Positions 35,788-43,484 of a DNA stretch of 64,000 bases are shown here, piece by piece (the stretch's first letter is position 1; each line of letters begins with the position of its first letter). Both the position numbers and the translations under genes were made by a program. The notes beneath the pieces are model-generated. The model was not told where the DNA came from and did no database searches. It saw nothing but the letters and a program-made list of their open reading frames with translations. The stretch is from JAFAXA01 sp963777325. GTDB lineage: Bacteria; Pseudomonadota; Alphaproteobacteria; Acetobacterales; Acetobacteraceae. The stretch spans positions 62,001 through 126,000 of the forward strand of contig CAVZQE010000001.1 in the NCBI GenBank assembly GCA_963777325.1. The letters run 5' to 3'.

Positions 35788-36320
35788 GGCGAGAGCAGCG
35801 TCAACGCGCCAAACCCGGGCGGCGGCGCCCGCCAGTCGATTGCCTCGCCCCGCAGCATCGGCCCGAGCAGTCGCAGCGGGCCGCCATGCGACACGACGAT
35901 CGCATCGCCGTCCGATGCGCGCAGATCCTCGGCGAAGGCGGCGATACGGGCGATCAGGGCCGCGACCGTTTCACCGCCGGGCGGCGCGAACCCGGCCGGA
36001 TCGGCGGCCCAGACGTCGAGCGCGGCCCGATCCACGTCATCCCAGCGCACGCCCTCCCACGCCCCGAAATCCAGCTCCAGCAGGCGCTCATCGAATGCCG
36101 GAGCGACTCCGAGCGCGGCGCCGAGCGGCGCGGCCAGCATCCGACAACGCCTCGCTGGGCTTGAGAGCAGGCGCGGCGCACGCAGCTTCGCGACCCGCAT
36201 CCGGATCGCTTCCAGTTCGGCACGGCTCGACGCCCCCGCCGCCAGGTCCGAGCGGCCGTAGCACACACCGGCGGCGACCACGGGAGGCAGATGCCGGATC
36301 AGTGCAATCCGCATGTCCAT
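35706..36320 (-). CDS. Histidine phosphatase, probable alpha-ribazole phosphatase
   Basis: 204 residues of the histidine (phosphoglycerate-mutase-like) phosphatase superfamily: catalytic RH in IALIRHLPPVVAAGVCYGRS, the second Arg in LLSSPARRCRML, LLELDFGAWEGVRWDDVD and the late AIVVSHGGPLRLLG. The CYGRxD segment and the position facing cobS fit alpha-ribazole-5'-phosphate phosphatase (Salmonella CobC), which removes the phosphate from the lower ligand. Substrate is inferred from context. The 3' end overlaps cobS by 82 bp. Confidence 0.85.
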   Translation of the reverse strand: MDMRIALIRHLPPVVAAGVCYGRSDLAAGASSRAELEAIRMRVAKLRAPRLLSSPARRCRMLAAPLGAALGVAPAFDERLLELDFGAWEGVRWDDVDRAALDVWAADPAGFAPPGGETVAALIARIAAFAEDLRASDGDAIVVSHGGPLRLLGPMLRGEAIDWRAPPPGFGALTLLSPQSANAASTLSTAHSAICSAAPSTSPV

Positions 36321-36429
36321 CCATCCATGCGCACCAGCGTAGCACGCGTCGGGTTTCGCAACCCGCGCCTCCGCGCGGGAGTTAGGAAGTCATGCAGATC
36401 CGGCACCGCGCCGGCGGAAAGGAGGCGAC

Positions 36430-36777
36430 ATGGCAGACACGACGGTGATCAAGGTGGACGCGGCGCACTCGCCGAAGGGACCGGAGGGCCAGGTCTATCT
36501 CGCGAGCGGCAAGACGGTCTCCATGCGGATGTGGCGGGACGAGCCGCCGAACGAGCACAAGCACACGGCGCGACGGGACTACGAGACGGTCGGCTATGTC
36601 GTGTCCGGCCGCGCCGAGCTGACGATCGAGGGTCAGACGATACGCCTCGAGCCAGGCTCCTCCTGGGTCGTGCCGAGGGGGGCGGAGCACAGCTACCAAA
36701 TCCTGGAGGCCTTGACCGCCGTCGAGGCGACCGCGCCGCCGGCGCAGGTGCATTCCCGGGACAAAGAACGCGGCTGA
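36430..36777 (+). CDS. Cupin domain protein
   Basis: 115 residues, single small cupin barrel. The two cupin motifs are visible: NEHKHTARRDYETVGYVVSG (metal-binding His/Glu) and PGSSWVVPRGAEHSYQILE. No enzyme class can be assigned; such proteins are often sugar isomerases, dioxygenases or small-molecule sensors. ATG 36430 follows GGAAAGGAGG at ideal spacing, so expression is likely good. It stands alone between the cob block and the next gene. Confidence 0.88.
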   Translation: MADTTVIKVDAAHSPKGPEGQVYLASGKTVSMRMWRDEPPNEHKHTARRDYETVGYVVSGRAELTIEGQTIRLEPGSSWVVPRGAEHSYQILEALTAVEATAPPAQVHSRDKERG

Positions 36778-36956
36778 CAGCAGCAACGAAACCATCTCTC
36801 CCGCAACACAATCGGCCGTGACAGTTCCGTTTCGGACGTGCAGGGATGAGCAGGGGCGGCCGGCCCATCCCTGCCCGTCTCGAGGATTGTCGATGGCAAT
36901 GTTGCCGTTTGAACCGCCCAGATAGACGCCCAGCGGCAACGAAGTTGTCGCGCTTG

Positions 36957-37214
36957 ATGCGCCTTGCGCTCGCCCTCGCGGCATTCCTCGGCAGCTCCGG
37001 CGTCGCGCTCGGCTGCACGTCCGACGAGGCGACGGCCAAGCGCATGCAGCTGAGCGAACGGATCCAGTCCGTCATGATGCGGGAGCCGGCGCGCGGCCGG
37101 GCGCTTCTTCGCCAGATGCAAGCCCAGACGGCCGCCTATCGCCAGGATTCCCGGGAACTGGACTGGAACACCGTCTGCGCTCAATACGATGCGCTCCTTG
37201 GCCAGACGCGCTGA
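36957..37214 (+). CDS. Small secreted hypothetical protein
   Basis: 85 residues: a clear signal peptide (MRLALALAAFLGSSGVALGC) then a short charged helical region, SDEATAKRMQLSERIQSVMM and RGRALLRQMQAQTAAYRQD, ending DALLGQTR. The Cys right after the signal could be lipidated, but the box LGC lacks a classic lipobox residue order (VALGC is acceptable). No family recognised. Converges on the ABC ATPase gene, whose end is 2 bp away. Confidence 0.6.
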   Translation: MRLALALAAFLGSSGVALGCTSDEATAKRMQLSERIQSVMMREPARGRALLRQMQAQTAAYRQDSRELDWNTVCAQYDALLGQTR

Positions 37215-37215
37215 C

Positions 37216-38238
37216 CTAATCCGGCGCGAACGCCACGACCGGCTCCGTCACGGCGAGATGCAGCGTCTCGCCCGGACGGAGATCCGTCGCGCCGGGCTGG
37301 CGCAGTTCCACCTCGCCGCCGTCGAGCGCCAACGTGACGAGCGTGTGGTCGCCCCGGAAAGCATGCGACACCACTTCGGCCGCGACCCCCTGTCCCGCCG
37401 GCGCGGAGACGATCTGCTCGGGGCGCAGCATCACGCTCGCCCTTCCCTGCGGCGCGCCGGGATGCAGCGCGAGCGTGCCGAGCAGCGTGTGCGCGAAATT
37501 CCCCCGGACGGCGGCATCAAGAAACAGGGCCGGGCCGGTGAGGCGCGCCACCGCCGCATCGGCCGGAGTGCGATAGACGGTCGCGGGATCGGCGCATTGC
37601 GCGACGATGCCGCCATGCATGACGGCGACGAGATCGGCGCTCGTGAACGCTTCCAGCGGGTCGTGCGTCACCAGGATCGCGGTCGCCCCGGTCGTGCGCA
37701 GCAGGGCGATCACGTCCGCGCAGACCGAACGGCGCAGCGCCATGTCGAGCGCGTTGAACGGCTCGTCGAGCAGGATCAGCCCGGGCGCCGGGGCGAGCGC
37801 GCGGGCCAGCGCCGTGCGCTGCTGCTGGCCACCGGACAGCTCGTGCGGAAAGCGCCGCTCCAGACCGGTGAGGCCGGTCAGCCGCAGCGCCTCGGCGATG
37901 CGCTCCGCGCGCCTTGCCGTGCGGCGCAGGCCGAAGCCGACGTTCTTCGCGACCGTCAGATGCGGAAACAGCGTGCCTTCCTGCGGCACATAGCCGATGC
38001 CCCGCTTCTCGGCCGGTATGCGCTTTCCCGGCGCTTCCATCGTGCGGCCGCTCAGCACGATCCGCCCGGCATCGGCCGGATCGAATCCGGCGATCAGACG
38101 CAGCAGCGTCGTCTTGCCGCAGCCCGACGCCCCGAGCAGGGCCAGGATCGCCCCGTCCGGCACGGCGAGATCGGCCCCGCGCAGCACCGGGTGGCGGTCG
38201 TAGCTCTTGCTCAGGCCCTCGACGCGCAGCAGGCTCAT
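37216..38238 (-). CDS. ABC transporter ATP-binding protein (FbpC-like, ferric iron type)
   Basis: 340 residues. Walker A LLGASGCGKTTLLRLIAG (P-loop 36-43), signature ELSGGQQQRTALARALA, Walker B LILLDEPFNALD, His-loop VTHDPLEAF, and a C-terminal TOBE-like region (SVMLRPEQIV, FRGDHTLVTLALDGG). Belongs to the iron(III)/putrescine/thiamine ABC ATPase group and powers the adjoining permease. ATG 38238 overlaps the permease stop (ATGA). Confidence 0.92.
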   Translation of the reverse strand: MSLLRVEGLSKSYDRHPVLRGADLAVPDGAILALLGASGCGKTTLLRLIAGFDPADAGRIVLSGRTMEAPGKRIPAEKRGIGYVPQEGTLFPHLTVAKNVGFGLRRTARRAERIAEALRLTGLTGLERRFPHELSGGQQQRTALARALAPAPGLILLDEPFNALDMALRRSVCADVIALLRTTGATAILVTHDPLEAFTSADLVAVMHGGIVAQCADPATVYRTPADAAVARLTGPALFLDAAVRGNFAHTLLGTLALHPGAPQGRASVMLRPEQIVSAPAGQGVAAEVVSHAFRGDHTLVTLALDGGEVELRQPGATDLRPGETLHLAVTEPVVAFAPD

Positions 38239-39848
38239 CGCCACTCGCGCAAGGACAGCGACCGGACCGTGAACACATAGACCGGCACGCCGGACATCAG
38301 CACGAGCGTCGCCGCGAACGGCGCGGCGGCTCCGTAGGCGCGGTCGCTCGTATAGGACCAGAACTCCGTCGCGAGCGTCACGACCCCGGTAGGCGCGAGC
38401 AGCAGGGTCGCCGTCAGTTCGCGCATCAGCTGCAATGCGATTAGCGCCAGCGCCGCTCCGATGCCGGGCATCAGGTTCGGCAACGTCGCGAACACGAACG
38501 CGCCCAACGGCCCACGCCCGAGGCTGCGGGCGACCTCGCCCAGTTCCGGCGGGACCAGCTCGGCCGAGGCGCGCACCGATGATTGCGCGAGCGGCAGGAA
38601 CAGCACCGCGTAGGCGATAAGGACCAGCGTCGTGCTCTGATAGAGCGCCGGCACGTAATGCAGGGACGCCGACACGAGCGCCAGCGCGACCACGATGCCG
38701 GGCAGGCCATGCACGCAATAGGGCAGCCGGTCGGCGAGGGTTGCGATCCGGCCGCGATAATGCGTCGTCGCGAGCACCAGCGGTATGGCGAGCAGCGTTG
38801 TCAGCACCGCCCCCGGCAGCGCGAAGCCGAGCGAGGCGGCAAGCGCCGGGCCGACCTCCCCGATCCCGTGCCCGGCCGACGCGCCGCGAACGACCCAGAA
38901 GCCGAGCGTCGCCATTGGCACCCCGAAACCGAGCACGACATAGATCGCGAGACCGAGCAGAGCGGGCAGCTTCAACCAGCCAAGCGCGACCGGAGCCGGG
39001 CGGCGCGCCTGACCTCGCGTGATGCGGGCGAAGCGCCGTCCCCGCAGCCGGATCTCCCCGAAGACGACCGGCACGCAGAGCACGATCAGCACGCCCGAGA
39101 GCAGCGCCGCCGTCGCGTTGTCGAACTCCGCTTGGTACTGGTCGAAGATCGCGGTGGTGAACGTCTCGACCCGCAGGAAGGAGAGCGCCCCGAACTCGGA
39201 CAGCATATGCGCGGCCACGATCAGCGCCCCGCCGCCGATCGCGGGCAACGCCTGCGGCAGCACCACCCGCAGGAAGCTCCGCCAGCGCCCGAGGCCGAGC
39301 GAGCGGGCGACGTCCTCAAAATTCGGGTCCATGCCGCGCAGCGCCGCCGAGACCGGGAGGTACACGAGCGGCGTGCTGTAGGCGGTGAGAATCAGGATCG
39401 CGCCGGCCATGCCCTGGAAGGCCGGCCCGAGCGATGAATAGGCGTAGCTCGACACGTACGAGGGCACCGCCATCGGCAGGGTCATGGCGACCCGCCACAA
39501 GCCGCGGCCGGGCAGGTCGCAGCGCTCGGTGCACCACGCGCCAGCGGTCGCGATCAGGACGGCGCAGGCGCTGACGCTCGTGGACAGCGTCAGCGTGTTC
39601 ACGAGCAGATGCAACGTGTAGGGGCGCGCGAGATCGGCGACGATGCGGGAGGGGCCGGCCTGCCAGCCGCGCAACGCCACATACCCGGCCGGCAACGCGA
39701 CCAGCGCCGCCGGGATGAGGCTCGCCAGCACGAGCCAGATGGGCGGCAGCAGGCGGCGTCCGCCCGCCCTACGCCCGGCCGCAGATAGGCCAGCCGGTTG
39801 CTCAAATAAGGCCCGCTTCGCGCTCCAGCGCATAGGCCTCCGACGCAT
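38235..39848 (-). CDS. ABC transporter permease (FbpB-like, two fused permease units)
   Basis: 537 residues with about twelve hydrophobic helices in two homologous halves, each with its cytoplasmic coupling loop: FEDVARSLGLGRWRSFLRVVLPQALPA-type sequence in the first, LGEVARSLGRGPLGAF in the second. Typical of ferric iron permeases (SfuB/FbpB). The start lies inside the end of the binding-protein gene (47-bp overlap if ATG 39848 is used; ATG 39833 is an alternative). Confidence 0.92.
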   Translation of the reverse strand: MRRRPMRWSAKRALFEQPAGLSAAGRRAGGRRLLPPIWLVLASLIPAALVALPAGYVALRGWQAGPSRIVADLARPYTLHLLVNTLTLSTSVSACAVLIATAGAWCTERCDLPGRGLWRVAMTLPMAVPSYVSSYAYSSLGPAFQGMAGAILILTAYSTPLVYLPVSAALRGMDPNFEDVARSLGLGRWRSFLRVVLPQALPAIGGGALIVAAHMLSEFGALSFLRVETFTTAIFDQYQAEFDNATAALLSGVLIVLCVPVVFGEIRLRGRRFARITRGQARRPAPVALGWLKLPALLGLAIYVVLGFGVPMATLGFWVVRGASAGHGIGEVGPALAASLGFALPGAVLTTLLAIPLVLATTHYRGRIATLADRLPYCVHGLPGIVVALALVSASLHYVPALYQSTTLVLIAYAVLFLPLAQSSVRASAELVPPELGEVARSLGRGPLGAFVFATLPNLMPGIGAALALIALQLMRELTATLLLAPTGVVTLATEFWSYTSDRAYGAAAPFAATLVLMSGVPVYVFTVRSLSLREWR

Positions 39849-40815
39849 CCCCGATTTCGGCGGGAGTCACGGGCGCTCGGAACCGGTCGAGCGGAGGCAG
39901 CGGGTAAGGCGACGTCAGGCCCGGCCGGGTCGGGTATTCCGCGACCGTGTCGATCATGGCCTTCTGGCCCTGCTCGCTGACGAGGAAGGCGAGGAAACGC
40001 TGCGCCAGCTCCTGCTTGCGGCTCGACTTCAGCATGCCGGCCGCGGACACGCTCAGCAGCGCGCCGGGATCGATCGGGGCTACGTAATGCAGCGCCGAAT
40101 TCAGCTTGTCGGCCCCGGTCTCGCGGGCGAGTGAGAACCAGTAATAGTCGTTGGTCAGGCACATGGCGATCTCGCCGTTCTCGACCGCGTCCATCGCGAC
40201 CCGGTTGCCGTTGTACGAGACGCCGTTCGCCTTCAGCCCCTTCAGCCAGTCGAGCGCGGCGGCGCGGCCCTTGATCCGCGCGATCGCCATGATCTGCTCC
40301 TGGAACCCGTCCTGCTTGACGTAGGCGACACGGCCCTTGTAGCGGTTCGTCGCGACGTCGAGGATCGAGGACGGCAGGTCGGCCTGCCCGATCATCTTCT
40401 TGTTGTAGCCGATCACGCGCGTGCGCATCGTGGCGCCGATCCAGGTGCCGTCCTTCGCCGCGTACGCGGACGGGATCTGCTTCAGCGTCGCCGCGTCGAT
40501 TGGCGCGAGCAGCCCCTTTTCCCCGACCGAGGCGATGGGCGGGCTCTGCTCGGAGAAGAACAGATCCGCGGGCGAATGCGCGCCTTCCTCTACGATCTGG
40601 CTCGCAAGCTCAGGGCTCTCCGCGTTGCGCATGGTCACCCGCACCCCGGTCGCCTGGCTGAAGGCCTGGACCAGCGCCTCGGTGGTGCGGCGATGCTGGC
40701 CGTTGTAGAGCGTGAGAACATCGTCCCCGGCAGCCAGGCCGCGCCGCGCGAGCATCGCCGCTCCGCCCAAAGCCGCGCCAGCGCCGAGAAGGGTCCGTCG
40801 GTTGATCATGGCCAT
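39802..40815 (-). CDS. ABC iron(III)-type substrate-binding protein
   Basis: Periplasmic binding protein of the FutA/FbpA group, 337 residues. A twin-arginine-like signal, MINRRTLLGAGAALGGAAML, precedes LTLYNGQHRRTTEALVQAFS, ADLFFSEQSPPIASVGEKGL, RTRVIGYNKKMIG and YYWFSLARETGADK (Tyr residues as in iron ligation). First gene of a binding protein-permease-ATPase unit. ATG 40815 or 40809 are both reasonable. Ligand assignment, ferric iron, is by family only; no Fur box was found. Confidence 0.9.
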   Translation of the reverse strand: MAMINRRTLLGAGAALGGAAMLARRGLAAGDDVLTLYNGQHRRTTEALVQAFSQATGVRVTMRNAESPELASQIVEEGAHSPADLFFSEQSPPIASVGEKGLLAPIDAATLKQIPSAYAAKDGTWIGATMRTRVIGYNKKMIGQADLPSSILDVATNRYKGRVAYVKQDGFQEQIMAIARIKGRAAALDWLKGLKANGVSYNGNRVAMDAVENGEIAMCLTNDYYWFSLARETGADKLNSALHYVAPIDPGALLSVSAAGMLKSSRKQELAQRFLAFLVSEQGQKAMIDTVAEYPTRPGLTSPYPLPPLDRFRAPVTPAEIGDASEAYALEREAGLI

Positions 40816-40951
40816 CGTCCAAAGTGCTCCGCGATTGCGAAGCATTCTCATACTCGCCGTCAGCCGGGAACGCCAGGGGCGGCCTGGATGGGCGCGTGCG
40901 CCGCGACGCCGGATGGTGGCCAGCCGCCCCGTCCTGCGTCAGACTGCGGGC

Positions 40952-41677
40952 ATGGATGCCCCCGGCCTGACCCTCTACGAACTCGCCGGCGCGGACGACG
41001 CGCTGAGGTTCAGCCCGTATTGCTGGAAGACGCGCATGGCGCTCGCGCACAAGGGCCTGGAGGCGAAGCGCGTGCCGTGGCGCTTTACCGAGAAGGAGCG
41101 GATCGCCTTTTCGGGCCAGACGCTCGTGCCGGTGCTCGTCGATGGCGAAGAGACCGTGGCCAACTCCTGGAGCATCGCCCTCTATCTGGAAGACCGCTTC
41201 CCCGAGCGTCCGTCCCTGTTCGACGGCGCGAGCGCCGTTCCCCTGACGCGGTTCGTCAATCGCTGGGCGGACATGACGCTGGCTCCGGCGATTACCCCCG
41301 TCATCCTGCTCGACATCTACGCGCGCCTGCACGAACGGGATCGCGACTACTTCCGCACCTCCCGCGAGGAGCGGTTCGGCAAGCCGCTCGAGGAGGTCGC
41401 CGCCGACCGGCCCGCCCGCCTCGCGTCGCTCCGGCACGCGCTGCGCCCGGTCCGCCAGGAGCTGAAGGACAAGCCCTATCTCTGCGGCCACGCCCCGGCC
41501 TACGCGGATTATTGCGTGTTCGGCATGTTCATGTGGGCGCGCTGCACCAGCCCGGTCGAGCTGCTGGAAGACGGCGATCCGATCATATTCTGGCGCGCGA
41601 GCCTGCTGGATGCGTTCGGCGGCATGGCCCGCAACGCCCCGTCGGCCCAGCCGGGCGCGGTGCCGCATGGACGGTAG
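40952..41677 (+). CDS. Glutathione S-transferase family protein
   Basis: 241 residues. Thioredoxin-like N-terminal domain with FSPYCWKTRMALAHKGLEAK (residues about 20-39), SGQTLVPVLVDGEETVANSW (cis-Pro region and ETVANS glutathione contact) and ALYLEDRFPERPSLF, then an all-helical C-terminal domain (LKDKPYLCGHAPAYADYCVF). The SPYCWK motif is like etherase/beta-type GSTs. Cytosolic. ATG 40952; the stop overlaps the start of the thioesterase gene. Confidence 0.9.
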   Translation: MDAPGLTLYELAGADDALRFSPYCWKTRMALAHKGLEAKRVPWRFTEKERIAFSGQTLVPVLVDGEETVANSWSIALYLEDRFPERPSLFDGASAVPLTRFVNRWADMTLAPAITPVILLDIYARLHERDRDYFRTSREERFGKPLEEVAADRPARLASLRHALRPVRQELKDKPYLCGHAPAYADYCVFGMFMWARCTSPVELLEDGDPIIFWRASLLDAFGGMARNAPSAQPGAVPHGR

Positions 41678-42095
41678 CGAGCGGCCCGAGGACTTTTGCA
41701 TCCGCACGACGGACAAGCTCCGCTACCGCGATACCGACCGGCAGGGCCACGTCAACAACGCCGTCTTCTCCACCTTCCTCGAAACCGGCCGGGTCGAGTT
41801 CCTGCACGACGCCGCCTTGTCGCTGCCCGAGAAGGGCGCCGCGTTCGTCATCGCCCGCCTCGTGCTCGACTACCGCGCCGAGATCACCTGGCCCGGCTCC
41901 GTCGTCATCGGCAGCCGTATCGCCTCCGTCGGCCGCAGCTCGATCCGGCTGAAGCAGGCGATCTTCCAGGACGAGCGCTGCGTCGCGACCGCCGAGACGG
42001 TGATCGTGCAGATGAACGAGACCAGCCGCAAATCGCAGCCATTCTCGGCGGCGGCGCTGGAGCGGCTCCGCGCTTACCTCGCGCCCGACGGCTGA
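41667..42095 (+). CDS. Acyl-CoA thioesterase (4HBT hot-dog fold)
   Basis: 142 residues of the 4-hydroxybenzoyl-CoA thioesterase type. The family motif is YRDTDRQGHVNNAVFSTFLE (Asp-x3-Gly-His-Val-Asn-Asn), followed by FLHDAALSLPEKGAAFVIAR and YRAEITWPGSVVIGSRI. Hydrolyses an acyl-CoA of unknown chain. ATG 41667 lies in the end of the GST gene (11-bp overlap); the MFS gene follows 10 bp later, so GST-thioesterase-MFS may be one transcript. Confidence 0.9.
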   Translation: MDGSERPEDFCIRTTDKLRYRDTDRQGHVNNAVFSTFLETGRVEFLHDAALSLPEKGAAFVIARLVLDYRAEITWPGSVVIGSRIASVGRSSIRLKQAIFQDERCVATAETVIVQMNETSRKSQPFSAAALERLRAYLAPDG

Positions 42096-42105
42096 TCCGG
42101 CCGCG

Positions 42106-43467
42106 ATGGAGGCGGCGTATCCCCGCCTGACGATGGCGGCGACGATCCTGGCCTCAAGCCTCGCCTTTATCGACGGCTCGGTCGTGAACGTCGCCCTGCC
42201 AACGATCGGGCGCGATCTCGGCGGCGAGGCGGCCGACCTGCAGTGGATCATCAACGCCTACCTGCTGCCGCTTAGCGCGCTGCTGCTGCTCGGTGGCGGC
42301 GCCGGTGATCGCTACGGCCGCAAGCGCGTGCTAGCGCTCGGGATCGGCGGGTTCACCGGAGCCTCGCTGCTATGCGCCCTGGCCCCCGGCTTCGGCACCC
42401 TGCTGGCCGGCCGCACGCTGCAGGGAATTGGCGCGGCGCTGCTAATGCCAAACAGCTTGGCCGTGCTCGGCGCATCGTTCTCGGGGGAACGGCGCGGCCG
42501 GGCGATCGGCACCTGGGCCGCCGCCGGCGCGATCACGAGCGCGGCCGGACCGTTGCTCGGCGGCTGGCTAATCGACGCGATCAGCTGGCGCGCCATCTTC
42601 CTCCTCAACCTGCCGGTCGCGGCGGCGGCGTTGTTTCTGACACTCCGCTATGTGGAGGACGAGCGCGAGCCGGGCGGGGCGCCGCTCGACTGGACGGGCG
42701 CGCTGCTCGCGACCGCCGGGCTGGCCGCCATCACCTGGGGCTTGACGATCCAGTCCGCACCTGGCGGCGGATCGCGCGCATGGCTCGCTTCCGTCGCCGC
42801 AGGTGTTCTGCTGCTGGCGGCGTTTCTGGTCGCCGAACGCCTGCGGGGCGACCGGGCGATGATGCCGCTCTCGCTGTTCGGATCGCGGCCGTTCGTCGGC
42901 GTGACTGTGCTCACCTTCCTGCTCTACGGCGCGCTCGGGGGCTTGCTGGTGCTGCTGCCGTTCACGATGATCGTCCATCTCGGCTACTCGGCCCTGCAGG
43001 CCGGCGCGGCCCTGCTGCCGTTTCCGGTGGTGATCGCGCTCGCCTCCCGCTTCATGGGCCGGCTCGCAAGTACGCGCGGCGCACGCCTGCCGCTCACGGG
43101 CGGCCCGGCGGTGGTCGCGGCCGGGTTCCTGCTCGCGACCCGGATCCCAGATGGCGGCAGCTACTGGACGACAATCCTGCCAGCGATCCTCGTGATGGCG
43201 GCCGGCATGGCGGGCGCGGTCGCGCCGCTGACGACGGCTGTCCTTTCCTCGGTGGACAGCCGCCACACCGGCACCGCGTCCGGGTTCAACAGCGCCGTCG
43301 CACGCACCGGCGGCATGATCGCGACCGCGCTGCTCGGCGCGGTCCTGTCGCAGCACGGCGAGGCCCTGACCTCCGCCTTCCGGACGAGCGCGGTCGTGGC
43401 GGCCGCCTTGTCGCTGGCGGCCGCGCTCAGCGCTTTTGCGCTGCTCGGGACCGAAACGGGGCAATGA
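42106..43467 (+). CDS. MFS transporter, DHA2 (EmrB/QacA-like) family
   Basis: 453 residues, about fourteen hydrophobic segments. The N-terminal LASSLAFIDGSVVNVALPTI and motif A GDRYGRKRVLALG are typical of the 14-helix drug:H+ antiporters; LQWIINAYLLPLSALLLLGG and GRTLQGIGAALLMPNSLAVL also fit. Probably exports small toxic compounds. No TetR regulator adjoins. Converges on the autotransporter gene 17 bp away. Confidence 0.92.
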   Translation: MEAAYPRLTMAATILASSLAFIDGSVVNVALPTIGRDLGGEAADLQWIINAYLLPLSALLLLGGGAGDRYGRKRVLALGIGGFTGASLLCALAPGFGTLLAGRTLQGIGAALLMPNSLAVLGASFSGERRGRAIGTWAAAGAITSAAGPLLGGWLIDAISWRAIFLLNLPVAAAALFLTLRYVEDEREPGGAPLDWTGALLATAGLAAITWGLTIQSAPGGGSRAWLASVAAGVLLLAAFLVAERLRGDRAMMPLSLFGSRPFVGVTVLTFLLYGALGGLLVLLPFTMIVHLGYSALQAGAALLPFPVVIALASRFMGRLASTRGARLPLTGGPAVVAAGFLLATRIPDGGSYWTTILPAILVMAAGMAGAVAPLTTAVLSSVDSRHTGTASGFNSAVARTGGMIATALLGAVLSQHGEALTSAFRTSAVVAAALSLAAALSAFALLGTETGQ

Positions 43468-43484
43468 GCGCGCTGCTCGCCGGT

